A DNA stretch of 64,000 nt, taken from Nageia nagi. Lineage: Eukaryota > Pinophyta. The position numbers were made by a program, and so were the translations under genes. Below, piece by piece: positions 11,750 to 22,701 of this stretch; within the stretch, counting starts at the first letter, position 1, and each line of letters begins with the position of its first letter. The stretch lies in contig JBITNC010000001.1 in assembly GCA_050084985.1 (NCBI GenBank), positions 49,662,001 through 49,726,000 of the forward strand, given 5' to 3'. Under the pieces are notes generated by a model. That model searched no databases and was not told the DNA's origin. It was given only the letters and a program-made list of their open reading frames with translations.

Positions 11750-14700
11750 TTAAACTTCACTCCCCCTTGAGGGCAACTTCACCAACCCGAGAGAATCCCT
11801 AAGCTTGCAGAACTGAGCTTCAGGAAGGGGCTTGGTGAACAAATCAGCGGAGTTTTCAGTAGATGGACAATACTGCAAGTGTATGATGTCATCTAGAACC
11901 TTCTCCCTGATAAAATGAGCTTGGATTTCTACATGTTTGGTTCGCTGATGGAACACAGGATTCTTAGCCAAAGAGATAGCCGATTGATTATCTGACGAAA
12001 TAAGAGATGGGCCATTTTGCTTATACCCAATTTCGTTCAGTAGATGTCTTAGCCAAATAGCTTCTTGGGCGGCAACAGACATGGCTCGATATTCGGCTTC
12101 GGTGGTAGAAAGAGTCACAGTAGGTTGCTTCTTGGAAGCCCAAGAGATAGCACCTGAACCAATGCTAAACACATATGCAGAGGTTGATTTTCTGTCATCT
12201 CTATCTCCCCCATAATCAAAATCTGAGAACCCTGAGAGAACAATCGAGGGCACTTGGGAATACTTAAGAGCAAGATCCTTTGTCCCTGCGACATACCTCA
12301 AGATTTGCTTAACAGCATTGAGGTGTTCAACATATGGTTTTTGCATGAATCGTGCCATCAGATTCACTGCAAAGGCAATATCAGGATGAGAGATAGTCAG
12401 ATACAGAAGACTACCAATCAATTGTCTATAAGCTGTAGCATCAGCCAACTGAGAATCTGAGCTCAGTGATACAATGATTCCAGGAGAAACAGGTATTGCA
12501 GCATATTTACACTCTACCATTCCAAACTTTTGCAAGATGTCTGAGATATACTTAGATTGACTAAGATAAGTACAATCTTTGTGTTGGTATACTTGCATCC
12601 CAAGATAGTAATGCAATAGACCTAGATCAGTCATTTCAAATGTGGCCTTGAGTTTGGAGATGCACTCTTGGATGATTTCAATATTATTGCCTGTTATGAG
12701 AAGATCATCCACATAAAGGAGAATTATGACCACGTCTTTTCCTTGATTGAGTACATATAGATCTGAATCTGAGAAGCACTTGGAAAAACCAATATCTGCA
12801 AAGAATCCTGAAATTTTCTTGTACCATGCTCTAGGTGCTTGCTTAAGTCCATACAAAGACTTCTTTAGTTTACACATAAGAGTCTCTTTTCCTTCTGGAA
12901 TAAATCCTTCTGGTTGATTCATGTAGATTTCAACATCCAAGTCACCATTGAGAAATGCACTTTTGACATCAAGTTGAAAAGCTTTCCATCCTTGAGCTGC
13001 AGAAAGAGCAAGAATTATTCTGACAGTAGGCATCTTGGCTACAGGAGCAAAGGTTTCCTCATAATCAATACCATATTTCTGAGCGAATCCTTTGGCTACT
13101 AACCTTGCCTTGTATTTTTCAATTTTTCCATCAGAATTGTACTTGACCTTGTATATCCATTTATTGCCAATCACATTTTTCTCATTGGGATAAGGAACCA
13201 AATCCCAAGTTTCATTTTTCATGAGAGCCTCATACTCAACTTTCATAGCTTCCATCCAACACTCTTGCTTGGAAGCTTCTTTGAAGGTTGATGGCTCATG
13301 CATATTATCAATTTTGGCAAATAAGGATTTATTCAAGGTCATACTTCTTGTAATTCTCTGTGCTGGAGAATTTTGCTCTTGTGGTGACTTCTCTACATGA
13401 TCATCCAACCAGTTAGGTGCAGGCGAAGAATCATCTGTATCAGACACTTCAGCATGAGAGGTCGTATCCTCAGAAAGTTCATTGAACTTAACATCCCTAT
13501 AAATAAAGACTATTTTCTGGGATGAAGAGTAGAGCCTGTAACCTCTATGCTGATTATCATACCCTACAAAGATGCATTTTTCTGATCGTTTATCTAGCTT
13601 CTTTCTTTTCTCTGAGGTAATGAAGGCAAATGCATCACAATCGAAGACCCTGAAGTGTGAGAGGTTAGGTTTCTTTCCTGTCCATGCTTCATATGGAGTT
13701 TTACCTTCAACTACCTTAGTAGGACACCTATTTAGGGTGTGAATAGCAGTGTGAACAGCTTTGCCCCATAAGAAACTAGGAAGGTTACCCAACATGCATC
13801 TTGCCATTTCCATAATCGTGCGATTCTTCCTTTCAGCAACTCCATTTTGCTGAGGGGTGTATGGGATTGTGAATTGTCGCTTAATCCTGTGTTTAACACA
13901 AAAGTTGTTAAACTCATTGCTATTATATTCACCCCCATTGTCTGATCTCAGCATTTTGATCTTAAAATCAGTTTGATTTTCAACAAGTGCCTTGAAGTCT
14001 TGAAACCTATCAAAAGTTTGATCCTTGTGCTCAAGTAGATAACCAAATGTCATCCTACTGAAGTCATCAATGAAGGTCAGAACATAAGAAGCTCCACCTA
14101 GTGACTTAGTCTGAAAAGGACCCATCAAATCTGAATGCACAAGCTGAAGAGGACTAGTAGCCCGAGTTGCCTTATCTTTTTCAAACTTTTGCCTATGCAT
14201 CTTTCCTAGAATGCACCTTTCACAAAGACCAACTGTGGGTGAAATATTAGGTAAACCTTCCACAAGTTCTTGAGTTTTCATAGCTTGAATACTCTTGTGG
14301 TTAAGGTGTCCTAATCGTTGATGCCAAAGATTACCTTTTGAACAAACATTTGTAGCAAGACAAATCTTTGAAGGTACTTGATCCACAATATAAAGGTCAT
14401 TCTTTACTGATCCTTTCATCAAAGTGGCAAGTCCTTTCTTAACACACCAAGAGTGTGAGGTAAACTCAAATGAGCATCCTTTCCTTGTAATTTGAATCAC
14501 GGAGATGAGATTCATCCTTAGTTTAGGCACATAAAAGACATTGTCAAGAGTCTTTCCATGAATCTTCACACTTCCTATTCCGTGAACATCAAGGACTGTA
14601 TTATCACCTATCACAACTGCATCCTTTTTGTACTTATGAAAGTTTTCAAACTTATCTTTTTCATAACACATGTGATTAGTGCATCCTGTATCAACAATCC

Positions 14701-15676
14701 AATCATTTGAAATAGTTTGAGTCATTGAGTAGTAGGCAACAGAAGCAACATGCTTGTTCTTCTTTTTATTATTGAAATTTCTCATATTTGCATTTCCCTT
14801 TCCTTTTTGAGCAAATTTCTTTTTGCGACAATCATACTCTTTGTGCCCAAAGATGCCACAGAAGTTACAATTCCCATCAAACTTTTCTTGAGGTGTTGGA
14901 TTGCTTGATCCTACTTTATCATTCCTGTGCCTGTAGTTGCCATGATTGTTGTTGTTGTTGCCCTTTTTGTCATACTTCCTGAAGGTAGATGAGGACTTGT
15001 TGTCTTTGAATTTGTAATGTTTGAACTTTTTCTTGAAAGGAGTTTTGGTTGCTCCTAGAGCAATGCTATGGTCCTTTGGAGAAAGGTTCAACATTTTCTT
15101 GTTCAAAGTTTCCTCATGCTTTAGAAGAAGTCTTGAAAGGTTATCAAGTGAGATGACATCTTCTTCATCATCGAGCCTTGTTTCCATAACTGTGACAAAG
15201 TTGCTGAACTTTGTAGTAAGGCTTTGTAGAATGATGAAGACCATGAACTCATCATTGATCCAATTGCATCCACAACCAACCAGTTGTGTCCTGAGGTCAA
15301 TGATTTTGTTTAAGTAGATGGAGGCACTTTCATCTTCACTTTGTCGATACTGCAACAACTTTTGTAGAATGGTAAACCTCCTTGAAAATTTGGACCCAAG
15401 GTAAATTTTCTTTAACCTATCCCAAGCTTCCTTTGCTGAAGTTGATGGAGAAATCATGAGAAGGACATCATCCGAAACTGCACGGTAAATCATGGAAGTT
15501 GCTAACTCATTCTTTGAGTTGTATACTTCAAGAGCCTTCTCATCGGTAGGAGCAACCGCATCTTCACTAACTATCTGCCACAGCTTCCTTGCTTGTAACT
15601 CAGCTTTCATACGAGGTTCCCATATTCCAAAGTTGGAACCATCGAGTATGTGCTTGGGAACGAAGGTTTCAACCAT
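11750..15676 (-). CDS. Copia gag-pol polyprotein, intact
   Basis: Encodes the single polyprotein of a Ty1/copia element: capsid, protease, integrase, reverse transcriptase and RNase H. The frame is open from 15703, but the ATG at 15674-15676 is the likelier start, because the protein then begins M-V-E-T and homology starts there. Numbering from 15703: gag (UBN2-like) about 25-210, zinc knuckle C279-C282-H287-C292, protease D338-T-G, integrase zinc site H461/H466/C494/C497, and integrase core D525, D588, E624 with the classical 35-residue D-E spacing. RT carries Y-V-D-D at 997-1000, and RNase H has S-T-T-E-A-E-Y at 1199-1205 and D1238. All catalytic residues I could check are present and there is no internal stop. 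The order protease, integrase, RT, RNase H defines copia. It is expressed from the 5' LTR at 18673-19180. Confidence 0.96.
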   Translation of the reverse strand: MVETFVPKHILDGSNFGIWEPRMKAELQARKLWQIVSEDAVAPTDEKALEVYNSKNELATSMIYRAVSDDVLLMISPSTSAKEAWDRLKKIYLGSKFSRRFTILQKLLQYRQSEDESASIYLNKIIDLRTQLVGCGCNWINDEFMVFIILQSLTTKFSNFVTVMETRLDDEEDVISLDNLSRLLLKHEETLNKKMLNLSPKDHSIALGATKTPFKKKFKHYKFKDNKSSSTFRKYDKKGNNNNNHGNYRHRNDKVGSSNPTPQEKFDGNCNFCGIFGHKEYDCRKKKFAQKGKGNANMRNFNNKKKNKHVASVAYYSMTQTISNDWIVDTGCTNHMCYEKDKFENFHKYKKDAVVIGDNTVLDVHGIGSVKIHGKTLDNVFYVPKLRMNLISVIQITRKGCSFEFTSHSWCVKKGLATLMKGSVKNDLYIVDQVPSKICLATNVCSKGNLWHQRLGHLNHKSIQAMKTQELVEGLPNISPTVGLCERCILGKMHRQKFEKDKATRATSPLQLVHSDLMGPFQTKSLGGASYVLTFIDDFSRMTFGYLLEHKDQTFDRFQDFKALVENQTDFKIKMLRSDNGGEYNSNEFNNFCVKHRIKRQFTIPYTPQQNGVAERKNRTIMEMARCMLGNLPSFLWGKAVHTAIHTLNRCPTKVVEGKTPYEAWTGKKPNLSHFRVFDCDAFAFITSEKRKKLDKRSEKCIFVGYDNQHRGYRLYSSSQKIVFIYRDVKFNELSEDTTSHAEVSDTDDSSPAPNWLDDHVEKSPQEQNSPAQRITRSMTLNKSLFAKIDNMHEPSTFKEASKQECWMEAMKVEYEALMKNETWDLVPYPNEKNVIGNKWIYKVKYNSDGKIEKYKARLVAKGFAQKYGIDYEETFAPVAKMPTVRIILALSAAQGWKAFQLDVKSAFLNGDLDVEIYMNQPEGFIPEGKETLMCKLKKSLYGLKQAPRAWYKKISGFFADIGFSKCFSDSDLYVLNQGKDVVIILLYVDDLLITGNNIEIIQECISKLKATFEMTDLGLLHYYLGMQVYQHKDCTYLSQSKYISDILQKFGMVECKYAAIPVSPGIIVSLSSDSQLADATAYRQLIGSLLYLTISHPDIAFAVNLMARFMQKPYVEHLNAVKQILRYVAGTKDLALKYSQVPSIVLSGFSDFDYGGDRDDRKSTSAYVFSIGSGAISWASKKQPTVTLSTTEAEYRAMSVAAQEAIWLRHLLNEIGYKQNGPSLISSDNQSAISLAKNPVFHQRTKHVEIQAHFIREKVLDDIIHLQYCPSTENSADLFTKPLPEAQFCKLRDSLGLVKLPSRGSEV

Positions 15677-15799
15677 TTCTACAAAAAACAAATAAATATG
15701 CAATAAGAATGTAAACTTTTACAATTTTTCCATCTATACATATAAAACATCTAATAAGCAAACATGTCCCACATGTGTAAACTCATTAACCACGATCCA

Positions 15800-16400
15800 T
15801 AGAAGGATAAAGTTGGGGTTGTTTTCTTGTATAGAATTAGGCCTTCACCTGGATGCCCGCAAGGTGGAGCCCAGGTACTACCAGTCCTCAACCAATTCAC
15901 CTTGGTCAGTGATATACTCTCACAAGGAGAAGTACTTACTATTTTCCAAGGATCCGACGTATCTTGGACCGGCCATTTTAATTATCTTGATTAAGGGTTT
16001 CAGTTTTCCTCCTAGGTTATCAGGATAATCCCTGAATGGACGTGCGGACATGTGGTATCACTACACACATGCCTGTCCACCTAATAGAGTTATGTCCAAT
16101 CCAACAGAGGTCTTAGGGGCAATTAAGACGGACTTACCACCACTTGGTTCTTCAGACTAAAAGGGCTCCAGTCTGCCCTGTCCTCACCTCATGGCTCCCC
16201 AAACAAGTCATGTTGTGGAAAATACGTGCGGATGTGTTCATTTTAGGGGTTACTTTTCACATTTTTGTGTATTGCAAGTATAAGCAAATGTGCAAAAAAT
16301 ATAAAGTAAGGTGAAAAATACTCCATCCACACAAACTTGAAACCTTAAGAGGCCAAAAATTGAGTCCAATGGGTTTTGTTCTAACCCCTAAAGGACTTTT
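15800..16400 (-). other. Conserved non-coding block in the copia leader
   Basis: This block aligns with about 19810-20400 of the old element and, in reverse, with about 26810-27400 of the plus-strand element. Short strings such as CTCATGGCTCCCCAAACAAG (plus strand) are nearly unchanged while the surroundings have drifted. A 71-codon antisense frame lies at 15813-16028, with a partly similar one at 27180-27449, but the frame is not kept throughout. A structured RNA role such as packaging, dimerisation or translation initiation is my guess only. Confidence 0.6.
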
Positions 16401-17079
16401 ACATTGATCATATTTTTCTCACTTAATTCAAGCACTTAATGAATTAAACAAGGAACTAAGTCCTACTTAGTATATAATTCATAACATGCATTGTATCATG
16501 ACTTAAAAATTTAAGTAAGCATGCATCATGCATGAAAAATTTAAGACCTAAGCATATTTAGTCTTCAAATAAGATACATGCATTTAAGTAAAAAATTTAT
16601 ACCAAGGCCCCCCTTTTTACTTAAAGGTTTATCTCTAGAGAACCAACTTGTATGCTAAGACTTGTCTTATAAGTGATGCAGTTTAAGTAAAAAAATGCCC
16701 CCCTTTTTGTTTTGTACTTAAAAAAATAGCATACGTTAGACTAAATTACTATGCATGTGCACCTTTTAAGTAAGCATTTAATTTTGAGGAGAAAATAAGA
16801 AATTATTTTAAGGACTCCTAAGTGCATGTAAGGGGAGTAGTGGATTTTTAGAGAACTTGCAAGGTGGAAGAGGAGACCCATACCCCTATTTTAAATGATT
16901 TGTAATGCTTTGTCCTAAGTCAATAATCATTAAATGCTTAGTAGGTGGAAAAAAAATATGAAAGCCCCTTGTTTTTTTTACCAAAAGATACGTTGCTTTT
17001 GGGAAGTGCAAATATGTAGGTGGTCAACAAAAAATAAGGCATTTAAGGGGACTAAGAAGACTTGCAAGGTTTTGGTAGC

Positions 17080-17860
17080 CATCAACCTGGACCAGGGAAG
17101 GAGGAAGAGGAAGCTGGGCAGGTGTGGCAGGGGCCAAAGTCAGCGAGGAGTGGCGGGCAGAGGTCGCGTGGGGCGGCCAACCGGTGGTTGACCAGCCAAG
17201 TCGCGAGCGCGTCGTCAGGGCGGGGAGGGAGGAGTGTATAAGGGTCTACAGTAGGCAGCGTGGTGGAGAGCCGGGAAGCGTGAGTTGGAGGTGGGCGTGA
17301 GTGGGAGCCACCAGGGATGAAGCGTGCATGTTGCAGAGTGGCACAAGCTAGTAAACTGCCACGAAAAATGGCACCACTGAATTCACACTCACGCACAATG
17401 CATATCGAACAACGTAGCCGGGTTGTTCATATCCTGCAAAACATAGCAGTCCAGGAGAAGATGATGCATGCAGGCAGTGAAGAGTGTGGTGGAGGAGGTC
17501 ATGGCCAGACATATCCAGCGTGCATGTGCAATTCAGGGAACGTGGTCGGCATCCTTCATCACGTTAAAGCCTTCGCGCACCGTCTCAACGTTGCCTGGTT
17601 GCTGTCGTGGCTTCCCAGTCGTGAGCGGGAGGAGCGTCGCGGAGGCGGATGGGAGGCAGTCGTGCGGCAGAGGTGGCCTCCCTGGCTTGCGTGGCTGCCC
17701 AGTCGTGAGCGGGAGGAGCTTCGCGGAGGCGGATGGGAGGCGGTCGTGCGGTGGAGGTGGCCTCCCTGGCTTGCGTGGTTTCCCAGTCGTGAGCGGGGGA
17801 GCTTCTCGGAGGCGGATGGGAGGCGGTCGTGCGGCGGAGGTGGCCTCCCCGCGTTTTAAA
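17080..17860. other. GC-rich insert in the young copia leader
   Basis: GC content rises sharply here compared with the AT-rich DNA on both sides, and the stretch is absent from the two related elements. Long frames run on both strands (17317-17859 plus, 17082-17396 minus), as expected for GC-rich DNA with few stops, and I recognise no protein family. It may be a captured genomic fragment or an amplified local sequence. Confidence 0.6.
17614..17855. repeat. 84-bp GC-rich tandem repeat, about three copies
   Basis: CCCAGTCGTGAGCGGG-type unit starts lie at 17614, 17698 and 17782, a constant 84-bp step. Copies are highly similar, and the third is slightly shorter and more divergent. Because 84 is a multiple of three, frames stay open through the array, giving a 28-residue repeat in translation that is probably meaningless. 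Confidence 0.88.
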
Positions 17861-18658
17861 AAAATTTGACCCCCCCCAAATAATATTTATGTTTAAACAA
17901 ATTTATATGATTTGAATTAATTAATCAAAACTATATAGTTTTTGATTTTTATTTTAAAAACGAATGTAAAATATATATAAAAATATATATATATGTTTAA
18001 TGATATTGTAAACAGATTAAAAAATATATATTTTTGATTGAAAAATAAAGATATATAATTGTGTTTGGATTAGTGTAAACCAAATAAAATATATATATAG
18101 ATATATATTTTTGATTATGTTTAACCAAAAAGATAATATATATATATATTTTTAGATTGAGCCTTAGCACATAGTATTGTGCCTCTTAAAAAATTGTCCT
18201 CCTCTTTATTTCAACAAAAAAAATTGCACCTTCCTCCTTTTGTTTTGATATTGTTCACAAAAGACTTTGCAAGAAATCTTTTCAATAAGATGCTAGCATA
18301 ATATATTTTTGCTCAAAAGAAAAAAAAATTTCTTTGTACATTAAAAATAGATTACTAACATAAAAATTTGTTAGTAAGAAGAGAATAGCAAAAATATATT
18401 ATGGTATTGCTAATACATTGACATTGAGCTAGCATAATCATACAAAAGATTAGTATCATAATGAACTTTGTTAAAGAAGGATAGAAGGTTATACCTTTGC
18501 AAACCTTTTACCTCACAATGAAGGATGAAGATCTCCAAAGTTGAGAAGGATGAAGCACTTCCAAGATGTAGCTTCCACACCAAAAGAGCTTCCTCAACGT
18601 GGAGAGTTTCAACACCAAGAAGTAGAGCTTCCACACCAAGAAGAGCTTCCTCAACAAG

Positions 18659-18670
18659 GCTCTGATACCA
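18659..18670 (-). other. Primer-binding site, initiator-Met tRNA
   Basis: The plus strand reads GCTCTGATACCA, so the element strand reads TGGTATCAGAGC, the standard plant copia primer site matching the 3' end of initiator methionine tRNA. Two bases separate it from the 5' LTR. Confidence 0.93.
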
Positions 18671-18672
18671 AA

Positions 18673-19180
18673 TGAAGGATATGAACTAGCTCTAATCAAA
18701 TCCTCTAGGACCTTAGACTAGGAAACTCAAGTGTACACAAGATAACACATCTATAATTCTAAGAACATCATTCACACAATATGACACCAATATAATGTGG
18801 TTCCTCCCTCCTTGGGAGTACATCCACAACTAGTCCTCTTATTCTCAAATCTATGTCTCTCTTACAACTATTCTCTAGCTCTCTCCTACACAACCAAGTA
18901 GAGTAATCTTACTCAAAACTTAGATATGTTTACATGAGGAGAGGCCCTCTATTTATAGGTTGAGAGCACCTCCCTAACCTTCCTTTAACCCAAGGGTAAG
19001 GTTAGGGTTACATTAAATGTACCACCAAACTTCAACCTACCAACTAACTCCTTTGGTAAAGTCAAAGTCTACATATTAAAGAATTCTATTAATCACTTAA
19101 GGTATCTACATACCTTTAAGTGATTAATTGAATTTACAAGGAGTTTAGATATTCACAATATTTCATTACAAATTCTAACA
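18673..19180 (-). repeat. 5' LTR of the young copia element
   Basis: Its 508 bp match 10419-10926 by eye without a difference. It is bounded by the primer site on its left and the AATTT duplication on its right. Confidence 0.94.
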
Positions 19181-19640
19181 AATTTATCATTGATCTAATT
19201 GCATCCATGAGCAACAAGTTGGGTCCTTAGATCAATGATTTTGTTCAAGTAGATAGCCATATTTTCATCTTCACCTTAACAAGATTGAAGCAACTTTTGG
19301 AGAATGGTAAATATTCTTAAAAAGTTTGAACTAAGGTATATTTGCTTAAGTTTATCTCATGCTTCCTTTATCGAGGTTGAAGAGGAATTCATTAGGAGCA
19401 CCTCATTTGAAACTGCATGATAACTCATAAAGGTTGGTAACTCATTTTTTATGTTGAAATCTTCTAGTGCTTTCTCATTTGTAGGAGGTACCATGTTCTC
19501 ATTCACTATTTGCCACAAATTCCTTACTTGTAATTTAGCTCTCATCCATGGTTTCCAAATCTCATAGTTGGAACCATCAAGAATGTGTTTGAGTAAAAAT
19601 AATTCTCCTATTTGCTACATAAGAATGTGAAATAATAAGC
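19181..19640 (-). pseudogene. N-terminal gag remnant of the old copia element
   Basis: Directly beyond the AATTT duplication, gag homology resumes where it stopped at 10418. A minus frame at 19357-19545 matches the gag of the young element (compare R-M-K-A-E-L-Q-A-R-K-L-W-Q-I-V). The start codon region near 19600 is degenerate. The young element therefore landed within the gag capsid domain of this copy. Confidence 0.88.
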
Positions 19641-22600
19641 ATGTGGTTTAAATAACATTAAATATTGAAATTTTAATCAAGTAAATAATACATGTTACAT
19701 TTATTACTAGACATGCTTGGTTTGAATCACAAGTGCAAATGATAAATAATAGCCCATGTACCCAAATACATTTCTCATCTCAAGAATTGTAGATGTAGAA
19801 TGACATTATTAAGGCTTATTTTCTTATCTAAAATTATATCTTCACTTGGATGCCCATACAAGAGGAGCCCAAGTACTACTAATCCTCAACTAGTTCATTT
19901 TGAGTAGCAATATACTCTCAAAAGGAGAAGTACTAGCTATTTTCTAAGGTTATGATGTTTATTGGATCGACAAAATTATTAATCTTGATTAGGTTTCAAA
20001 TTTTCCTCCTAGGTTATCAAGATAATCCCTTAATAGATGTGCGAACATGTGGTATCACTACACACATGTCTATCCACCTAATAGAGTTATGTCCAAACCA
20101 ACAAAGGACTCAAGGGAAATTAAAAAGTATGAACTTTTCATCACTTGGATCATCGAAATTAAAGGCTTCATTCCATTTGTCCTCACCTCATGGCTCCCCA
20201 AACAAGTCATGTTATGAAATATACATGTGGATGTGTTCATTTTAGGGGGTTGCTCATATCAATGTTTGCATTTTTATTTAGATAAGCAAATAAATCAAAG
20301 TGTGAAACATGAAATAAAAGAGCATAAGTAAAACATCATCCATTCAATAATTTGAAACCTAAGTGTCCAATGGGTTTTGTTTACCAACCCCTAAAGGACA
20401 TCTTTACATAAGTCCTTAATTTGCACAAATCCATTCTTAACTTTGCATATGAAATTTTAACAAGAAATAAATACTTAGAGAGGCAAACATTATTTCCACA
20501 ATTTGCATAAGTTAATTCATTAACTTTGCATAAGGAATAAATATGAATACTTAGCATGCATCTTTTAACTTAAAGAATTTAAGTCCTAAGCATTTAACTT
20601 AAAAATTTAAGTCCTAAGCATGCATGATTTAACTTAAAAATTACGTCCTAAGTATGCATCATTAACTTAAAAATTAAAGTCCTATTATAAAAAAAGTAAG
20701 TATTTGATTAAAAATTTTAAGTACTATTAACTTAAAAAATTAAGCAAGCAATGTGTTAAACTTTAAGTAAAAAATTCATACAAAATTCCTTCTTTTTACT
20801 TAAAGTTGTACTCCTAAAGATAGCATATTTAGCTTAACTTAATACTTTATCCTTAAAAAGTATGCAAAATAAATAAATAAATAAATATCTATTCTTGTGT
20901 TAAGTAAACACACTTTATTTTCCCTTAATAGCATTAAAGTAGTATTTCCATTTTAAGCATAATCATACTCTAGATGTATTAGCCAACCCAAATTGTACTT
21001 CTCAAAAATGTATTTTAGCCACAATTTGACTCAAAGTGGGAGAGCATTAAAGGAGTAATGATGAATTTATGACCAACAATATACTCTAGAGTAAGATAAG
21101 TCAACTCATCATGATAAGACTTTAAATGTAGAGTGTAAGGCTTCTAAATGCATTGAATAGGAAGAAGTGACTTGTAAGCAAGCAAGGAAAGTTAAATGCT
21201 TATCAAAGAGGAGTACACGCTATCTAAGAACTTAAAGTTTTCTTAATACATTAGATTAAATGCCAACACTATTATATTTTTTTATTATTATTATTTTTTA
21301 TTTAGTGCATTAAATAAATAAAAAAAGGTTGCGTACTAAGAATGGCTATGCATAGGAAAGAAATGATGGAGAAAAAATGAGCACAAAAGTGGTGGTTGAA
21401 TGGCTGGAGTCTTCCATGTGGGGAGGAAAAGGATTGAGGGTCACCAATGGGATACATCAATAAGGTAGAGTGAAGAAGCCAACAAAGGGCTACGTAGCAA
21501 CCAATCAAGTATAAACAACAAGGGGGCTAAGTAAATCACATCATCTGAGAAGATCAAAGGTGCAAAGGGTAAATAGATGCGAGGGGCCTTGTAATGCCCT
21601 CACCATGCAGCTCTATATTTGTCTACAACACCACACTCATCAAAGGCTACCAGAGGAGATGGGGAGGCACTAAGTAGAGAGAAATGGATCAGAGGGGGTA
21701 GTGAATAGAAGGCAGTAAAGAATAGGTTCATGCTACTAGGCTACTAGCACCAATGCCACTACCATCACCAGCACCACCGCCAGTGCCATTGCCACTACCA
21801 AATTGATCCTTTTCATATATCTTATAGTGAGCGATAGTACTTCACCCTTGGTGCTAAACACCATGAAGATGGCACTAGGTCTCTCTTTTCCATGGTTCTC
21901 CATTGATTTCACACATTACCTATTCCAAATGCTGCATGTAATAGTCTTAGCTAAGGTGGGTAAATGCCATAGCTTGCTCATTATCAAATCATAAGTGGTT
22001 CTTGAAGTGAGAAGAGAAGAGTGTAAGGAAAAGAAAAAAACCATACTACAAAGAGGAGATGCAGGAACATGGTGTGCCTAGAAGCACAACTCTGACCTGG
22101 ACTAGCTTGGCGATGATCGCATGGGCCAAGAAGGCTATGATCGCACGGGCCAAGAAGGCTATGATTTTTTTTTAATTATTTGAGTACACAGTCAAACTAA
22201 TAATGATTTTTTTTTAAACAAAATATTATATTTTAATTGAAAGCATGCAATAGTCATTTTATAGCCTAAAAACAAATATTGCTTTCCTTTTAAAAAAATA
22301 AAATTTATGTAAAGGAAGAAATTTCTCATCATCATATATATATATATATATATATATATTAAATAAGAGCTGACATTTTTTTATATTCAATAATAAATGG
22401 CTTATTTTTATATACTAACCCCCTTTTTTTAATAAGAAATAAACAACATGCTCCCTAGAGTTTAGTAAAAAAATATTTCTACTTTTAGCCATATTTTGCA
22501 AGAAAAAAGATTAGCTAACACATAACTCAAGATGTGTTAATATCACTAGTAACATAAGTTAAAAAAATGAAGGGGGTTATACCTTCTCTTGAGTTTACCT

Positions 22601-22688
22601 TACAATGAAGAGAAGGTTTAAGAATGAAGACCTCCAAGTTGAAGATGAGTTTCCAAACCAAGGATGTGAAGAGGAGCCTCGATGGAGC
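19641..22688 (-). other. Leader of the old copia element
   Basis: It shares the conserved block (about 19810-20400) and the TTAAGT/GCATGCAT short-repeat stretch (about 20560-20770) with the young element. Beyond these it carries its own sequence at 21300-22170, including a segment around 21740-21800 rich in CCACTACCA-like triplets and a 24-bp unit duplicated at 22115-22162. An AT dinucleotide run lies at about 22335-22360. No intact frame was found. Confidence 0.7.
22115..22162. repeat. 24-bp direct repeat, two copies
   Basis: Units at 22115-22138 and 22139-22162 differ at one base. They lie in the variable part of the old copia leader, the same relative region in which the young element has its 84-bp repeat. 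Confidence 0.8.
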
Positions 22689-22700
22689 TCTAATACCAAT
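22689..22700 (-). other. Degenerate primer-binding site of the old copia element
   Basis: The element strand reads TTGGTATTAGAGC here, one base off the TGGTATCAGAGC consensus, immediately inside the 5' LTR. Confidence 0.8.
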
Positions 22701-22701
22701 T

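Larger units (their letters stand above)
15677..18658 (-). other. About 3 kb untranslated leader of the young copia element
   Basis: The region between primer site and gag is unusually long for a copia element. It contains, going away from gag, a block conserved in all three elements of this window (about 15800-16400), a stretch of GCATGCAT and TTAAGT-type short repeats (about 16440-16760), a GC-rich insert (about 17080-17855), and an AT-rich stretch with ATATAT runs (17880-18150). No long open frame on the element strand covers the conserved block. Confidence 0.75.
10419..19180 (-). mobile_element. Young, apparently complete Ty1/copia retrotransposon (8.76 kb)
   Basis: Both LTRs are 508 bp and I find no difference between them by eye. 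The 5-bp duplications match, the primer site is a perfect 12-base match to initiator-Met tRNA, the purine tract is intact, and a single uninterrupted gag-pol frame covers gag to RNase H. Order on the minus strand is 5' LTR (18673-19180), primer site, a leader of about 3 kb, gag-pol, tandem repeats, purine tract and 3' LTR (10419-10926). Everything needed for autonomous retrotransposition seems present, so it is either recently active or was recently mobilised. It inserted into the gag of an older relative. Confidence 0.95.

Noticed and set aside
12254-15695. Several plus-strand frames of 60-100 codons inside the copia gag-pol
   Set aside because: They are shadows of the intact minus-strand frame; the same shadows occur at the homologous places in the old element.
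17317-17859. 180-codon plus frame in the GC-rich segment as a gene
   Set aside because: GC-rich DNA has few stops, the second half is just the 84-bp repeat translated, frames are open on both strands, and no family is recognised.
22335-22360. AT dinucleotide run as a functional site
   Set aside because: Simple microsatellite in an AT-rich leader; similar runs lie at 17960-18140.
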